Part shown: positions 33,389-41,565 of the stretch, in pieces
How the letters are laid out: every line of letters begins with the position of its first letter
How positions within the stretch are numbered: the stretch's first letter is position 1
Assembly: GCA_016291085.1 (NCBI GenBank)
Contig: JAEEVW010000010.1
Coordinates: 40,053 to 104,052, forward strand
Direction of reading: 5' to 3'
DNA length: 64,000 bases
Origin: Prevotella sp.
GTDB taxonomy: Bacteria; Bacteroidota; Bacteroidia; Bacteroidales; Bacteroidaceae
The notes under the pieces: generated by a model
What the model was told of the DNA's origin: nothing
Databases searched by the model: none
What the model saw: the letters and a program-made list of their open reading frames with translations, nothing else
Position numbers and translations under genes: made by a program

Positions 33389-35833
33389 ATGAGACAGGTC
33401 TTAATAGCACTACTGATAGGATTTGTACAGCCGTTGATGGCGCAGACAGGCGACAGGGACTATGCACAGACAAACGCCTTTGGCAATGCCCAGTGGATAG
33501 GTGCCATCACGAAAGCTGATGCCAAGACACCAGCAGGGCGGCACTATACGGGTAGCGTGCTGAAAGAGACGAAGGAAGCATGGGCTCAGGCTGACCCACT
33601 ATCGCGACAGAGCATCATCCTGCGACGTAGCTTTAGGCCTTACAAGAAGGTGAAGCAGGCGGAGTTGCGCATCTGCGGATTAGGATTCTACGAGGCCACC
33701 ATCAATGGCGTGAAGGTGGGCGAATCGGAGTTTGCCCCCACGTGGAGCGACTACGACAAGACGCTGTACTTCAACACCTACGATGTCACCCAGCTGATTC
33801 AGCAGGGTGACAACGAGTTGCGCGTGCTGTTGGGCAATGGTTTTTATAATGAACAGGGCGGGCGATACGTGAAGCTGAAGGTGTCGTTTGGTCCCCCCAC
33901 GTTGCTTTGTCTGCTCTACGTCACCTATGAGGATGGTATGCGCGAGCACCTGTTCAGCGACGACAAGTGGCAATGGACGGAGAGTCCGATCACCTTTAAC
34001 AGCATCTATGGTGGTGAGGATTATGATGCAAGGCTGGAGACCCCCCTCCGTCTCCCCCGCGGGGGAGTGGCTGAAGCCTCCCCTCGGGGAGGTTTGGTGG
34101 GGGTCTGGAAGCCCGTCGTGATACAAGAGGCACCAAAGGGTGTGCTGCGTCCGCAGGTTGTCCAACCCGTAAAAATCATGGAGCGCTTTCCCGTCAAGCA
34201 GGTTCTGAAATGGCAAGGCGATACGCTCCTCGTATTCGATATGGGTCAGAACCTTGCTGGCTATCCGGAAATCACTGTCGAGGGCAAGGCTGGTCAAAGA
34301 CTGAAGCTCATTCCTGGCGAGACGCTGGATAAAGACGGATTCGTGAATCAACGACAAACGGGCCGCCCCCATTATTATACTTATATATTAAAAGGTAATA
34401 GCCAGACTAATCATAAAGTTCAAAGCTCAAAGTTCAAAGTTCAAAGTTCAGAAGTTTGGCATCCGCGATTCTCGTATTACGGCTATCGTTATCTGCAAGT
34501 GGAGGGCGACATTAACGTGTTGAAGAAGGTGGAGTCGTGCTTCGTCTACAATTCTGCTGAGCGGACAGGTTCGTTCGAATGCAGTAATCCACGCATCAAC
34601 GCTACCCACCAGTTGATAGATCGCGCCATCAGAAGCAATTGGCAGTCTGTGTGGACAGACTGTCCCTCGCGCGAAAAGCTTGGCTGGCTGGAACAAGACT
34701 GGTTGAATGGCGAGGCACTGGTGTATAACTACGATGCGCAAAGGATGATAGAGCAGACCATGCAGAACATCGTCGATGCACAACACGAAGATGGTTCTAT
34801 GCCCGAGATAGCACCAGAGTATACGCAGTTTACAGGTTCGTGGGCTCGCCCCTTCCAAGAGTCGCCCGAATGGGGTGGTGCCATCATCGCCCTGCCCATG
34901 CTCTACCTCAGGCATTATGGCAGTCTCGATTTGGCAGAACGCCATTATGACGCCATGAAACGCTATGTCGACTATCTGGCCTCGCAGGACTCCTGCTACA
35001 TCTTGAAACAGGGTCTTGGTGACTGGTACGACTACGGGCCTGGACGTGCAGGCTTCTCGCAGAATACCCCTATGCCGCTGGTATCCACAGCCCACTATTA
35101 TCAGTGGATGTGTAATATGTTCGTCATAGCCAAGCTGTTAGGGAAGAAGAAGGATGCTGAGCAGTTCAACACGCAGGCAGACAACATCCGCCAGTCGTTC
35201 AACCGCACTTTTTACAATGCAGAAAAGAAGACCTACGGCTCAGGCAGTCAGTGTTCCTTGGCTTTGCCGCTGTATCTGAAGATGGTTCCTGAGGGTGACT
35301 ATCAGGTTGTGCTTCAGCATCTGATGGATGACATCAAAGCCCACGGAACCCGTCTGACCACAGGTGATGTGGGCAATCGATACCTCTTCTCTGTATTGAT
35401 AGAGAACGACCAGCGCGAGTTGCTCTACGCCATGCTGAATCACGACGATGTGCCTGGCTATGGCTATCAGATCAAGAAGGGACACACCACGCTGACAGAG
35501 CAATGGAACCCCGATATGGGCGCGTCGATGAACCACTTTATGATGGCGCATATTGAGAATTTCCTGATATCCGATCTTCTGGGCATCCAGCGTATTGGCG
35601 ATTTGATAGAGATACAGCCGCATCCCGTGGGTGATATCGTTTGGTGCAAGGGTTCCACGATGAGCGCCAATGGCATTGTCAAGGTGGAATGGCGTATCCA
35701 TGAAGGTGTATTCACGATGGATATTGATATCCCAGAGGGCGGTTTTGCCGATGTCTATATGCCCTTCTCGAATCATGCGGAGAGTGTCACAGAGGGACAT
35801 CATAAACTGACAGAAAAGATAAACAAACAATAA
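33389..35833 (+). CDS. GH78 alpha-L-rhamnosidase
   Basis: A secreted enzyme of 814 aa that removes terminal alpha-L-rhamnose. The track starts at a GTG (33371); the ATG at 33389 has AGGAG just upstream and opens a clean signal peptide (MRQVLIALLIGFVQPLMAQ), so I prefer it. N-terminal carbohydrate-binding-like sandwich ('GFYEATINGVKVGESEFAP') is followed by the (alpha/alpha)6 barrel with 'DCPSREKLGWLEQD', 'GDWYDYGPG' and 'TLTEQWNPDMGASMNH', which hold the expected catalytic acidic residues. A 23-codon palindromic pair is inserted near residues 216-240, and AAGTTCA repeats add QSSKFKVQSS near 345. The methyltransferase fusion follows 3 bp later. Confidence 0.93.
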   Translation: MRQVLIALLIGFVQPLMAQTGDRDYAQTNAFGNAQWIGAITKADAKTPAGRHYTGSVLKETKEAWAQADPLSRQSIILRRSFRPYKKVKQAELRICGLGFYEATINGVKVGESEFAPTWSDYDKTLYFNTYDVTQLIQQGDNELRVLLGNGFYNEQGGRYVKLKVSFGPPTLLCLLYVTYEDGMREHLFSDDKWQWTESPITFNSIYGGEDYDARLETPLRLPRGGVAEASPRGGLVGVWKPVVIQEAPKGVLRPQVVQPVKIMERFPVKQVLKWQGDTLLVFDMGQNLAGYPEITVEGKAGQRLKLIPGETLDKDGFVNQRQTGRPHYYTYILKGNSQTNHKVQSSKFKVQSSEVWHPRFSYYGYRYLQVEGDINVLKKVESCFVYNSAERTGSFECSNPRINATHQLIDRAIRSNWQSVWTDCPSREKLGWLEQDWLNGEALVYNYDAQRMIEQTMQNIVDAQHEDGSMPEIAPEYTQFTGSWARPFQESPEWGGAIIALPMLYLRHYGSLDLAERHYDAMKRYVDYLASQDSCYILKQGLGDWYDYGPGRAGFSQNTPMPLVSTAHYYQWMCNMFVIAKLLGKKKDAEQFNTQADNIRQSFNRTFYNAEKKTYGSGSQCSLALPLYLKMVPEGDYQVVLQHLMDDIKAHGTRLTTGDVGNRYLFSVLIENDQRELLYAMLNHDDVPGYGYQIKKGHTTLTEQWNPDMGASMNHFMMAHIENFLISDLLGIQRIGDLIEIQPHPVGDIVWCKGSTMSANGIVKVEWRIHEGVFTMDIDIPEGGFADVYMPFSNHAESVTEGHHKLTEKINKQ
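34038..34106. repeat. In-frame paired C/G-rich palindromic element in GH78
   Basis: 69 bp (23 codons): outer arms AGACCCCC / GGGGGTCT enclose two inner hairpins, CTCCCCCGCGGGGGAG and CCTCCCCTCGGGGAGG. It is inserted in the GH78 sandwich region without breaking the frame. Confidence 0.85.
34414..34450. repeat. In-frame CAAAGTT repeat in GH78
   Basis: Five AAAGTTC/AAAGCTC units in tandem (period 7-8) encoding VQSSKFKVQSSE in a loop of the GH78 protein. Confidence 0.7.
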
Positions 35834-35836
35834 GCG

Positions 35837-38734
35837 ATGAATACTTGGAAAGCGAATCTCGAAGAGACGAAGAAACACTATATCGACTGGTGGAACCACA
35901 AGGGCATTGTGCTCAACATGTGGGAACACTTTCAGGAAGGCGTCACACCCCATGCTGACATTCCTGCCCCTCAGCCCTATCGCGACTTGAACCAACGTTG
36001 GTTCGACCCAGTGTGGCGTGCGGAGTATTTGGATTGGTATGTGGCGCACTCGTCGATGATGGCTGACATGTTGCCTGTGGCCAATACGCAACTGGGCCCA
36101 GGCTCGTTGGCAGCTATCTTGGGTGGTGTGTTCGAGGGTGGTGAAGATACCATCTGGATTCATCCTGACCCCAATTACAGCGACGATATCAAGTTCGATT
36201 CCAACCATCCTAACTGGCTGTTGCACAAAGAGTTGCTGAAGGCCTGCAAGGCGAAAGCACAGGGTCACTACTATGTCGGTATGCCTGACCTGATGGAAGG
36301 TCTCGACGTGCTGGCAGCTATCAAGGGAACGGACAAGGTGTTGCTCGATACGGTGATGCAACCTGAGGTGCTCGAGCATCAGATGCAACAGATTAACGAC
36401 ATCTATTTCCGTGTGTTCGACGAGCTCTACGACATCATTCGCGAGGGCGACGAGATGGCATTCTGCTATTTCTCCAGTTGGGCGCCTGGCAAGATGTCGA
36501 AGTTGCAGAGCGACATCTCGACGATGATCAGTGTCGACGACTATCGTCGTTTCGTACAGCCCTTTATCCGCGAACAATGTCAGAAGATTGACTATACCCT
36601 CTACCACCTCGATGGAGTGGGGGCTATGCACCATTTGGATGCCCTGTTGGAGATTAAGGAACTGAACGCCATCCAGTGGACGCCAGGTGTGGGAGAGCCA
36701 CAAGGCGGTTCACCCAAGTGGTACGACCTATACCGCAAGATTCTGGCTGGTGGTAAGAGCATCATGGCTTGTTGGGTGACACTCGACGAGTTGCGCCCCC
36801 TGCTCGATAACATTGGAGGCGAGGGTGTCCATATCGAGATGGACTTCCACAATGAACGCGAGGTGGAACAGGCGATGAAGATAGTGGACGACTTCAAAAC
36901 CAATCGTAATATACATCCGTCAGACTTCAAAGACGACGTCGACCTCGAGGTAGAGGAAATCATTCGTCGTGTAGAAAGTGCAGAGTGTGCTTCTGCAGAG
37001 GAAAATACTGATAAAAGTGCGGTAGCAAACTCTACACTCTACACTCTAAACTCTAAACTCAATAAAATCCTCGTTCTCGATGGTGCGATGGGTACGATGA
37101 TTCAGCGCTATCAGTTGCGCGAAGAAGACTTCCGGGGAGCTCGTTTCGCTAACCATCCTAAGGAACTGAAGGGTTGCAACGACGTGCTGTCGCTGACTGC
37201 TCCTTTCGTCATTCGCGACATCCATCGCAAATACCTGGAGGCAGGTGCTGACATCATCGAGACGAACACCTTTAACGCCCAGCGCATCTCGATGGGTGAC
37301 TTCGGCATGCAGGACTACTGTCGCGACATCAACCTTGCCGCAGTCAAGATTGCCCGTCAGTGTGCCGACGAGTTTAGCTCGTCGGATAAGCCCCGCTACG
37401 TAGCAGGTAGCATCGGCCCCACAAGCAGAACAACCTTTGTTACCACCAGTGGCGAGACACTTGATAAGAATGTATTGCGTGAGGCCTACGCCGAACAGAT
37501 TCAGGCCCTCGTTGACGGAGGTATAGACGCCCTGCTCATCGAAACCATCTTTGATGTAGAGAATGCCCGCATTGCCTTTGAGGAAGCCCAGCGCATAGCA
37601 CCTCAGCTGCCTATCATGTTGAGTTTCAGCGTATCTACGCCCGATGGTCATAATATGTTGGGACAGGACATCTGCGAGTTTCTTCAGTCATTGGACAAAG
37701 AAAATATCTTCTCCGTAGGAATCAATTGCGTGAGCGACGTTGCACAGATGGCGCCCCTCGTTTGTCGCTTGGCACAGTTTGGCACACGGGTGAGCCTCTA
37801 TCCCAATGCAGGCATGCCTGATGGTAACGGACACTATAACAAGACTCCAGAGAGTCTGTTGGCTGACGTCTGGCCCTTGTTAGAAGGACATTGCCTGAAC
37901 ATTATTGGTGGCTGTTGTGGAACGACGGATGCACATATCCGCCTATTCGCCAAAGCCATTGAGCCCGTGCCAGGAATTTTTCTGTCGCCATTGAAGACCC
38001 ACCCCCAACCCCTCCCTATGAAGGAGGGGAGTGAATACTCTCCAGTCAAGGAAATAACGGAAAAACTATCTATTCCCATCCCTCATAGGGAGGGGTCAGG
38101 GGAGAGTCTTCTCTTCGAGGCCATCCTGAACGGCAAGAGCGACGAGGCTGCTGCTGCGACTAAGGACGCTATTGCAGAAGGCATTGCTCCACAAGACCTC
38201 ATCAACGGACAGATGATTCGTGCGATGGGTGAGGTGGGTCAGCGTTTTCAGGATGGCAAGGCCTTCGTACCTCAGTTGCTGATGGCTGGTCGTGCGATGA
38301 AGGCCGCCCTCGAACTGTTGAAACCCATGATGGCTGGTGCTGCCTCTACGTCGTTGGGTAAGGTGGTCATCGGTACGGTGAAGGGCGACTTGCACGATAT
38401 TGGTAAGAACCTGGTGGCGTCGATGTTGGAAGGTTGCGGATTTGAGGTTGTCAATATTGGTATCGACGTTTCTGCCGATAAGTTTATTGAGGCCATCAAG
38501 GAGAACCAGCCCGACATTCTTTGCATGAGTGCACTGTTGACCACCACGATGGGTTATATGAAAGAGGTTATCGACGCCCTCGAACAAGCGGGCATTCGCG
38601 ACCAAGTGAAAGTGATGGTAGGTGGAGCGCCTGTGACGCAGGGTTTTGCCGACGAGATTGGTGCCGATGGTTATAGCGACAACGCCAATTCGGCAGTTGC
38701 AGTCGCGAAGCAACTGTTAAAGGTAAAAAGGTAA
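35837..38734 (+). CDS. UroD-homocysteine methyltransferase-B12 fusion protein
   Basis: A 965-aa cytoplasmic fusion. Residues 1-370 are a uroporphyrinogen-decarboxylase-fold methyltransferase ('YHLDGVGAMHHLDALLEIK'). Residues about 410-710 are a MetH-type homocysteine methyltransferase ('VLDGAMGTMIQRY', 'FSVGINC', 'GGCCGTT' zinc cysteines). Residues about 755-965 are a corrinoid-binding module with the His-ligand motif 'GDLHDIGKNLV'. UroD plus corrinoid domains in one chain occur in chloromethane demethylase CmuA. Adding the homocysteine domain predicts substrate-CH3 to corrinoid to methionine. It lies 3 bp after GH78, implicating a glycan-derived methylated substrate; this is inference. Both linkers contain repeat insertions. 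The last residues (KVKR) are encoded by a GGTAAAAA repeat. Confidence 0.88.
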   Translation: MNTWKANLEETKKHYIDWWNHKGIVLNMWEHFQEGVTPHADIPAPQPYRDLNQRWFDPVWRAEYLDWYVAHSSMMADMLPVANTQLGPGSLAAILGGVFEGGEDTIWIHPDPNYSDDIKFDSNHPNWLLHKELLKACKAKAQGHYYVGMPDLMEGLDVLAAIKGTDKVLLDTVMQPEVLEHQMQQINDIYFRVFDELYDIIREGDEMAFCYFSSWAPGKMSKLQSDISTMISVDDYRRFVQPFIREQCQKIDYTLYHLDGVGAMHHLDALLEIKELNAIQWTPGVGEPQGGSPKWYDLYRKILAGGKSIMACWVTLDELRPLLDNIGGEGVHIEMDFHNEREVEQAMKIVDDFKTNRNIHPSDFKDDVDLEVEEIIRRVESAECASAEENTDKSAVANSTLYTLNSKLNKILVLDGAMGTMIQRYQLREEDFRGARFANHPKELKGCNDVLSLTAPFVIRDIHRKYLEAGADIIETNTFNAQRISMGDFGMQDYCRDINLAAVKIARQCADEFSSSDKPRYVAGSIGPTSRTTFVTTSGETLDKNVLREAYAEQIQALVDGGIDALLIETIFDVENARIAFEEAQRIAPQLPIMLSFSVSTPDGHNMLGQDICEFLQSLDKENIFSVGINCVSDVAQMAPLVCRLAQFGTRVSLYPNAGMPDGNGHYNKTPESLLADVWPLLEGHCLNIIGGCCGTTDAHIRLFAKAIEPVPGIFLSPLKTHPQPLPMKEGSEYSPVKEITEKLSIPIPHREGSGESLLFEAILNGKSDEAAAATKDAIAEGIAPQDLINGQMIRAMGEVGQRFQDGKAFVPQLLMAGRAMKAALELLKPMMAGAASTSLGKVVIGTVKGDLHDIGKNLVASMLEGCGFEVVNIGIDVSADKFIEAIKENQPDILCMSALLTTTMGYMKEVIDALEQAGIRDQVKVMVGGAPVTQGFADEIGADGYSDNANSAVAVAKQLLKVKR
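37027..37062. repeat. In-frame CTCTAAA repeat in the UroD-Hcy linker
   Basis: Tandem 7-bp-period ACTCTAC/ACTCTAA units encoding NSTLYTLNSKLN between the UroD and homocysteine methyltransferase domains. Confidence 0.7.
37994..38110. repeat. In-frame paired C/G-rich palindromic element in fusion linker
   Basis: 117 bp (39 codons). Facing copies of the ACCCCTCCCTATGA / TCATAGGGAGGGGT element with outer arms AAGAC / GTCTT, placed exactly between the homocysteine and B12 domains. Confidence 0.85.
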
Positions 38735-38756
38735 AAAAGTAAAAGGGTAAAAAGGT
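38718..38756. repeat. GGTAAAAA repeat at end of the fusion gene
   Basis: Five GGTAAAA-like units (period 7-8). They encode the last four residues and stop codon of the fusion and fill the gap to the convergent gene. Confidence 0.75.
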
Positions 38757-38760
38757 ATAC

Positions 38761-39408
38761 TCAAGCCTTTTTCTTGCGCTTATAACACTTTTCAAACGTA
38801 CAGAGTCCGCAGGTGTATTCAAGCTTGCGGACTTCTTTTCCCAAGCCCATGATGCCGCTGACGCTCTTGATGGGCACCATCAGCGACGAGTCCGTCAACG
38901 TGATGCCACAGGTATGTCCGTCGAACAAGGGGAAGAGGTGTTGTTGCTCGCTGACGTGCCAACCGCAATAGCCTGGTGAGAAGCGGTTGGTGTGATGCCA
39001 ACCCAGTTTGTCGATACTTTTCTGAAGTGTGACTTCCATTTGATCAGCACATTTCTCGGCAATGACGGAACCTAACGCATCGGCAATAAACACACGAACC
39101 ATATCGCCCTCCGTTTTCAGGCGCTGCTGATAAGCCTCGTATTCTACGCCAGCGGTGCATACAAAGAGCGCATAAGCCTCTGAGCCTCGCAGCTGACGAA
39201 GGATAATCTTGCCCATATTGAAGGCAGGCAGTTCACGAACCACGAAGAAGCAGTACTGTGGACGCAACCACTGACGCACCTCATCGACAACGGCCTGCGT
39301 CTCCTGCTGCGTCGCCTCGTCAGGCAAAGCACCATGATAACCCATCTGCTCGTAGACATCAGCGAGGGTGATCTGCAAGTCTTCGTATGTTAGCACTTTC
39401 TGCGTCAC
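38761..39408 (-). CDS. MetH activation-domain protein (corrinoid reactivation)
   Basis: A 215-aa soluble protein related to the C-terminal AdoMet-binding activation domain of cobalamin-dependent methionine synthase. The diagnostic segment is 'NRFSPGYCGWHVSEQQHLF' near residue 140 (RxxxGY-type AdoMet site). A cysteine cluster 'YTCGLCTFEKC' at the C-terminus could bind metal or an Fe-S centre. Stand-alone proteins of this type accompany corrinoid methyltransferases and re-methylate cob(II)alamin. It lies tail to tail with the UroD-Hcy-B12 fusion, 74 bp downstream of a second UroD-type methyltransferase, so I infer that all three work together. Start ATG at 39408. Confidence 0.85.
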   Translation of the reverse strand: MTQKVLTYEDLQITLADVYEQMGYHGALPDEATQQETQAVVDEVRQWLRPQYCFFVVRELPAFNMGKIILRQLRGSEAYALFVCTAGVEYEAYQQRLKTEGDMVRVFIADALGSVIAEKCADQMEVTLQKSIDKLGWHHTNRFSPGYCGWHVSEQQHLFPLFDGHTCGITLTDSSLMVPIKSVSGIMGLGKEVRKLEYTCGLCTFEKCYKRKKKA

Positions 39409-39482
39409 AATTCGTTCAGTCCGTTAAAACCGTTCAATCCGTTCAAACCGTTTAATTCGTGAAATTCGTTGTCGAAAGAAAA

Positions 39483-40505
39483 CTATCCTCGGTTCCATTC
39501 GTTCAGTGCGTCGAAGAAGGCATTGATGTTCTCGACGGGTGTATGAGGAGGCGTGTCACATCCGCTGGAAAGAACAAAATTGGGATAGTCCTTCATTTTG
39601 TCCAACAAGTCGAACACCGTCTCTCGCATCTGTTCTGGTGTACCGTCCTTGAAGACGCTGACAGGGTCGATATTGCCCATGGCCAGCGCCGTTGGGGGCA
39701 CATCCTTGATGACCTCCTCCATGCGGCACTTGTTGCCGAAATGGTAGGCTGCAGCACCCGTCGATACCATTGCCTTCGTGCATTGTCCCGTATTGCCGCA
39801 ATTGTGCAGAATGACGATGAAGTTGTCGTCCTGTACCTTATTAATAATATACTTGACGTAGGCTGATGAGAAGTTCTGGCAGTCGTCGTTAGACATCAGA
39901 CCCGCCGCTGGCTCAGCCATCAGCACACCATTGGCTCCCGTCTGTTTCAGTGCCTGACAATATTTCTCGATGAACTGCGTACACTTGGCCAACAGCGTAT
40001 GGGCGGCATCGGGATTCTCGTAAATCAGCATCATGATGCCTGACATATCGTAGAGTCGTCCTGCCAACGAGAAGGGACCGATGCAGCCAGCGAAGAGGGG
40101 CTTTTGGTTGTTAGCTGTTCGCTCTTGACTTTTGGCAGCAAGCAGGTTGGCCTTCAGGTATTGTGGGATACGCCCAGCGTGGAGCGAGGGAATCTGCAAC
40201 TGGTTGATGCTCTCGACATCCTTCAGCATGTGCCCCACAACGGCAGGTACCGCTTCATCCGAAAAGGCTATCTCGGCACCAAAGGCCTCTGCTTCCGTCG
40301 TCAGGTCCATGATGGTACAGGCGGCAACGGCAGGGTAGGCCTCTGTCAGCCGCTTTACGGCTTCTGCATGAATGCGTCCGTTGCTGACGGCTTCGCGTAC
40401 GGTGTTGCCATTCATCTCAATGCCAGGATGTGTCATCACTGGTATTGCCGTTATTTCCTTCCGTCGGATGATGTCCTCCACCCATTGGTTCATGTTTATC
40501 TTCAT
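39483..40505 (-). CDS. UroD-family methyltransferase (MtaA/CmuA-like)
   Basis: A 340-aa UroD-fold protein of the methylcobalamin:thiol methyltransferase type rather than haem biosynthesis. It has the zinc motif His-x-Cys in 'ILHNCGNTGQ' near residue 240 and a later Cys in 'SSGCDTPPHTP', as in MtaA/MtbA. The long ORF start at 40547 lies within the promoter, so translation starts at MKINMNQ (40505). It probably moves a methyl group between a corrinoid protein and a thiol or other acceptor, partnering the fusion protein and the activation protein nearby. No HemE-specific genes adjoin. Confidence 0.87.
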   Translation of the reverse strand: MKINMNQWVEDIIRRKEITAIPVMTHPGIEMNGNTVREAVSNGRIHAEAVKRLTEAYPAVAACTIMDLTTEAEAFGAEIAFSDEAVPAVVGHMLKDVESINQLQIPSLHAGRIPQYLKANLLAAKSQERTANNQKPLFAGCIGPFSLAGRLYDMSGIMMLIYENPDAAHTLLAKCTQFIEKYCQALKQTGANGVLMAEPAAGLMSNDDCQNFSSAYVKYIINKVQDDNFIVILHNCGNTGQCTKAMVSTGAAAYHFGNKCRMEEVIKDVPPTALAMGNIDPVSVFKDGTPEQMRETVFDLLDKMKDYPNFVLSSGCDTPPHTPVENINAFFDALNEWNRG

Positions 40506-40544
40506 ATCGTATAGTAGTTTGTTGTTGCAACATAATTCACGATG

Positions 40545-40575
40545 CAAAGTTATGCAAAATTATTCAGATGACAAA
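40545..40575 (-). promoter_or_regulatory. Promoter of the UroD2-activase operon
   Basis: TAACTTTG (minus strand, 40552-40545) and TTTG (40575-40572) are separated by 19 bp, an excellent Bacteroidetes -33/-7 pair. Confidence 0.8.
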
Positions 40576-40626
40576 ATAAATTGCCGTTCGTCTTACAAAA
40601 AAGTAACAAATCAAAAAAGCAAGAAT

Positions 40627-41565
40627 ATGGAAACGACATTCAAAAAGCCCCTGAGTGGCATCATTCCCCCACTGGTAACCCCCCTGAAGAACAATGAGAC
40701 TCTCGATATCGAGAGTCTCGAAAGACTGATCGAACACCTCATCGAGGGTGGCGTACACGGACTGTTTGTGTTGGGTACAACTGGCGAAGAACAGAGCCTT
40801 TCGTACGACGTGCGCAAGCAGATGATTAAGGAGTCGTGCCGCATCAATCGGGGTCGTCTGCCCCTGTTGGCATGTATTACGGACACGTCGATAGAAGAGA
40901 GCATCCGACTGGCCAGAAAGGCTGCCGACTATGGTGCCGATGGTGTGGTCAGCGCTCCTCCCTACTACTTTGCGACGGGTCAGCCCGAGCTGGCTCAGTT
41001 CTACGAGGAACTGGTGCCTCAGTTGCCGTTGCCCGTGTTCCTTTATAATATGCCCTCGCACGTGAAGGTGAGCTTTGCCCCTGACACCGTCAAGCGCATT
41101 GCCCAGCTGGAGCAGGTGGTAGGTTTCAAGGACTCCTCGGCCAATGCCGTTTATTTCCAGAGCGTAATGTACAAGATGCAGCACCGCAAGGACTTTGCGA
41201 TGTTGGTAGGTCCTGAGGAGATTACGGGCGAGTGTGTGCTGCTGGGTGCACAAGGTGGCATCAACGGTGGTGCCAACATGTTCCCTGAGCTCTATGTGGC
41301 GATGTACGACGCTGCCCGTCAGCACAACATCGAGCGTGTGTTGCAGTTGCAACAGCTCATCATGCAGATCTCGACCACGATTTATACCGTTGGCAAGCAC
41401 GGAAGCAGCTATCTGAAGGGTCTGAAGTGTGCCCTCTCACTCTTGGGCATCATCAACGACGATTTCGTGGCCTCACCGTTCTATAAGTTCGAAACACCCG
41501 AACGTGAAAAAATCCGTCAGGCCCTCGACGCACTACCCATCAAGAATGGCAAGCTATGCATCTGA
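40627..41565 (+). CDS. DapA/NanA-family aldolase, second copy
   Basis: The ORF is open further upstream, but the ATG at 40627 (METTFKKPLSG) is the natural start, giving 312 aa. Superfamily motifs: 'VLGTTGEEQSL' near residue 50, 'FLYNMP' with the catalytic Tyr near 140 and 'GFKDSSAN' with the Schiff-base Lys near 170. It differs clearly from the aldolase at 5919, but both sit next to an SSS symporter. Here the stop overlaps the symporter start by 10 bp. A catabolic role on a 2-keto-3-deoxy sugar acid is likely; the substrate is not predictable from sequence alone. Confidence 0.88.
   Translation: METTFKKPLSGIIPPLVTPLKNNETLDIESLERLIEHLIEGGVHGLFVLGTTGEEQSLSYDVRKQMIKESCRINRGRLPLLACITDTSIEESIRLARKAADYGADGVVSAPPYYFATGQPELAQFYEELVPQLPLPVFLYNMPSHVKVSFAPDTVKRIAQLEQVVGFKDSSANAVYFQSVMYKMQHRKDFAMLVGPEEITGECVLLGAQGGINGGANMFPELYVAMYDAARQHNIERVLQLQQLIMQISTTIYTVGKHGSSYLKGLKCALSLLGIINDDFVASPFYKFETPEREKIRQALDALPIKNGKLCI

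Noticed and set aside
35240-36703. 487-aa minus-strand ORF
   Set aside because: It lies antisense to the GH78 and fusion genes. Its histidine/valine/leucine-rich composition is typical of a shadow frame of Bacteroidetes genes.
39483-40505. Haem-biosynthesis HemE
   Set aside because: Zinc-type HxC and distal Cys motifs and the B12-related neighbours fit methyltransferases of the UroD fold better than uroporphyrinogen decarboxylase.
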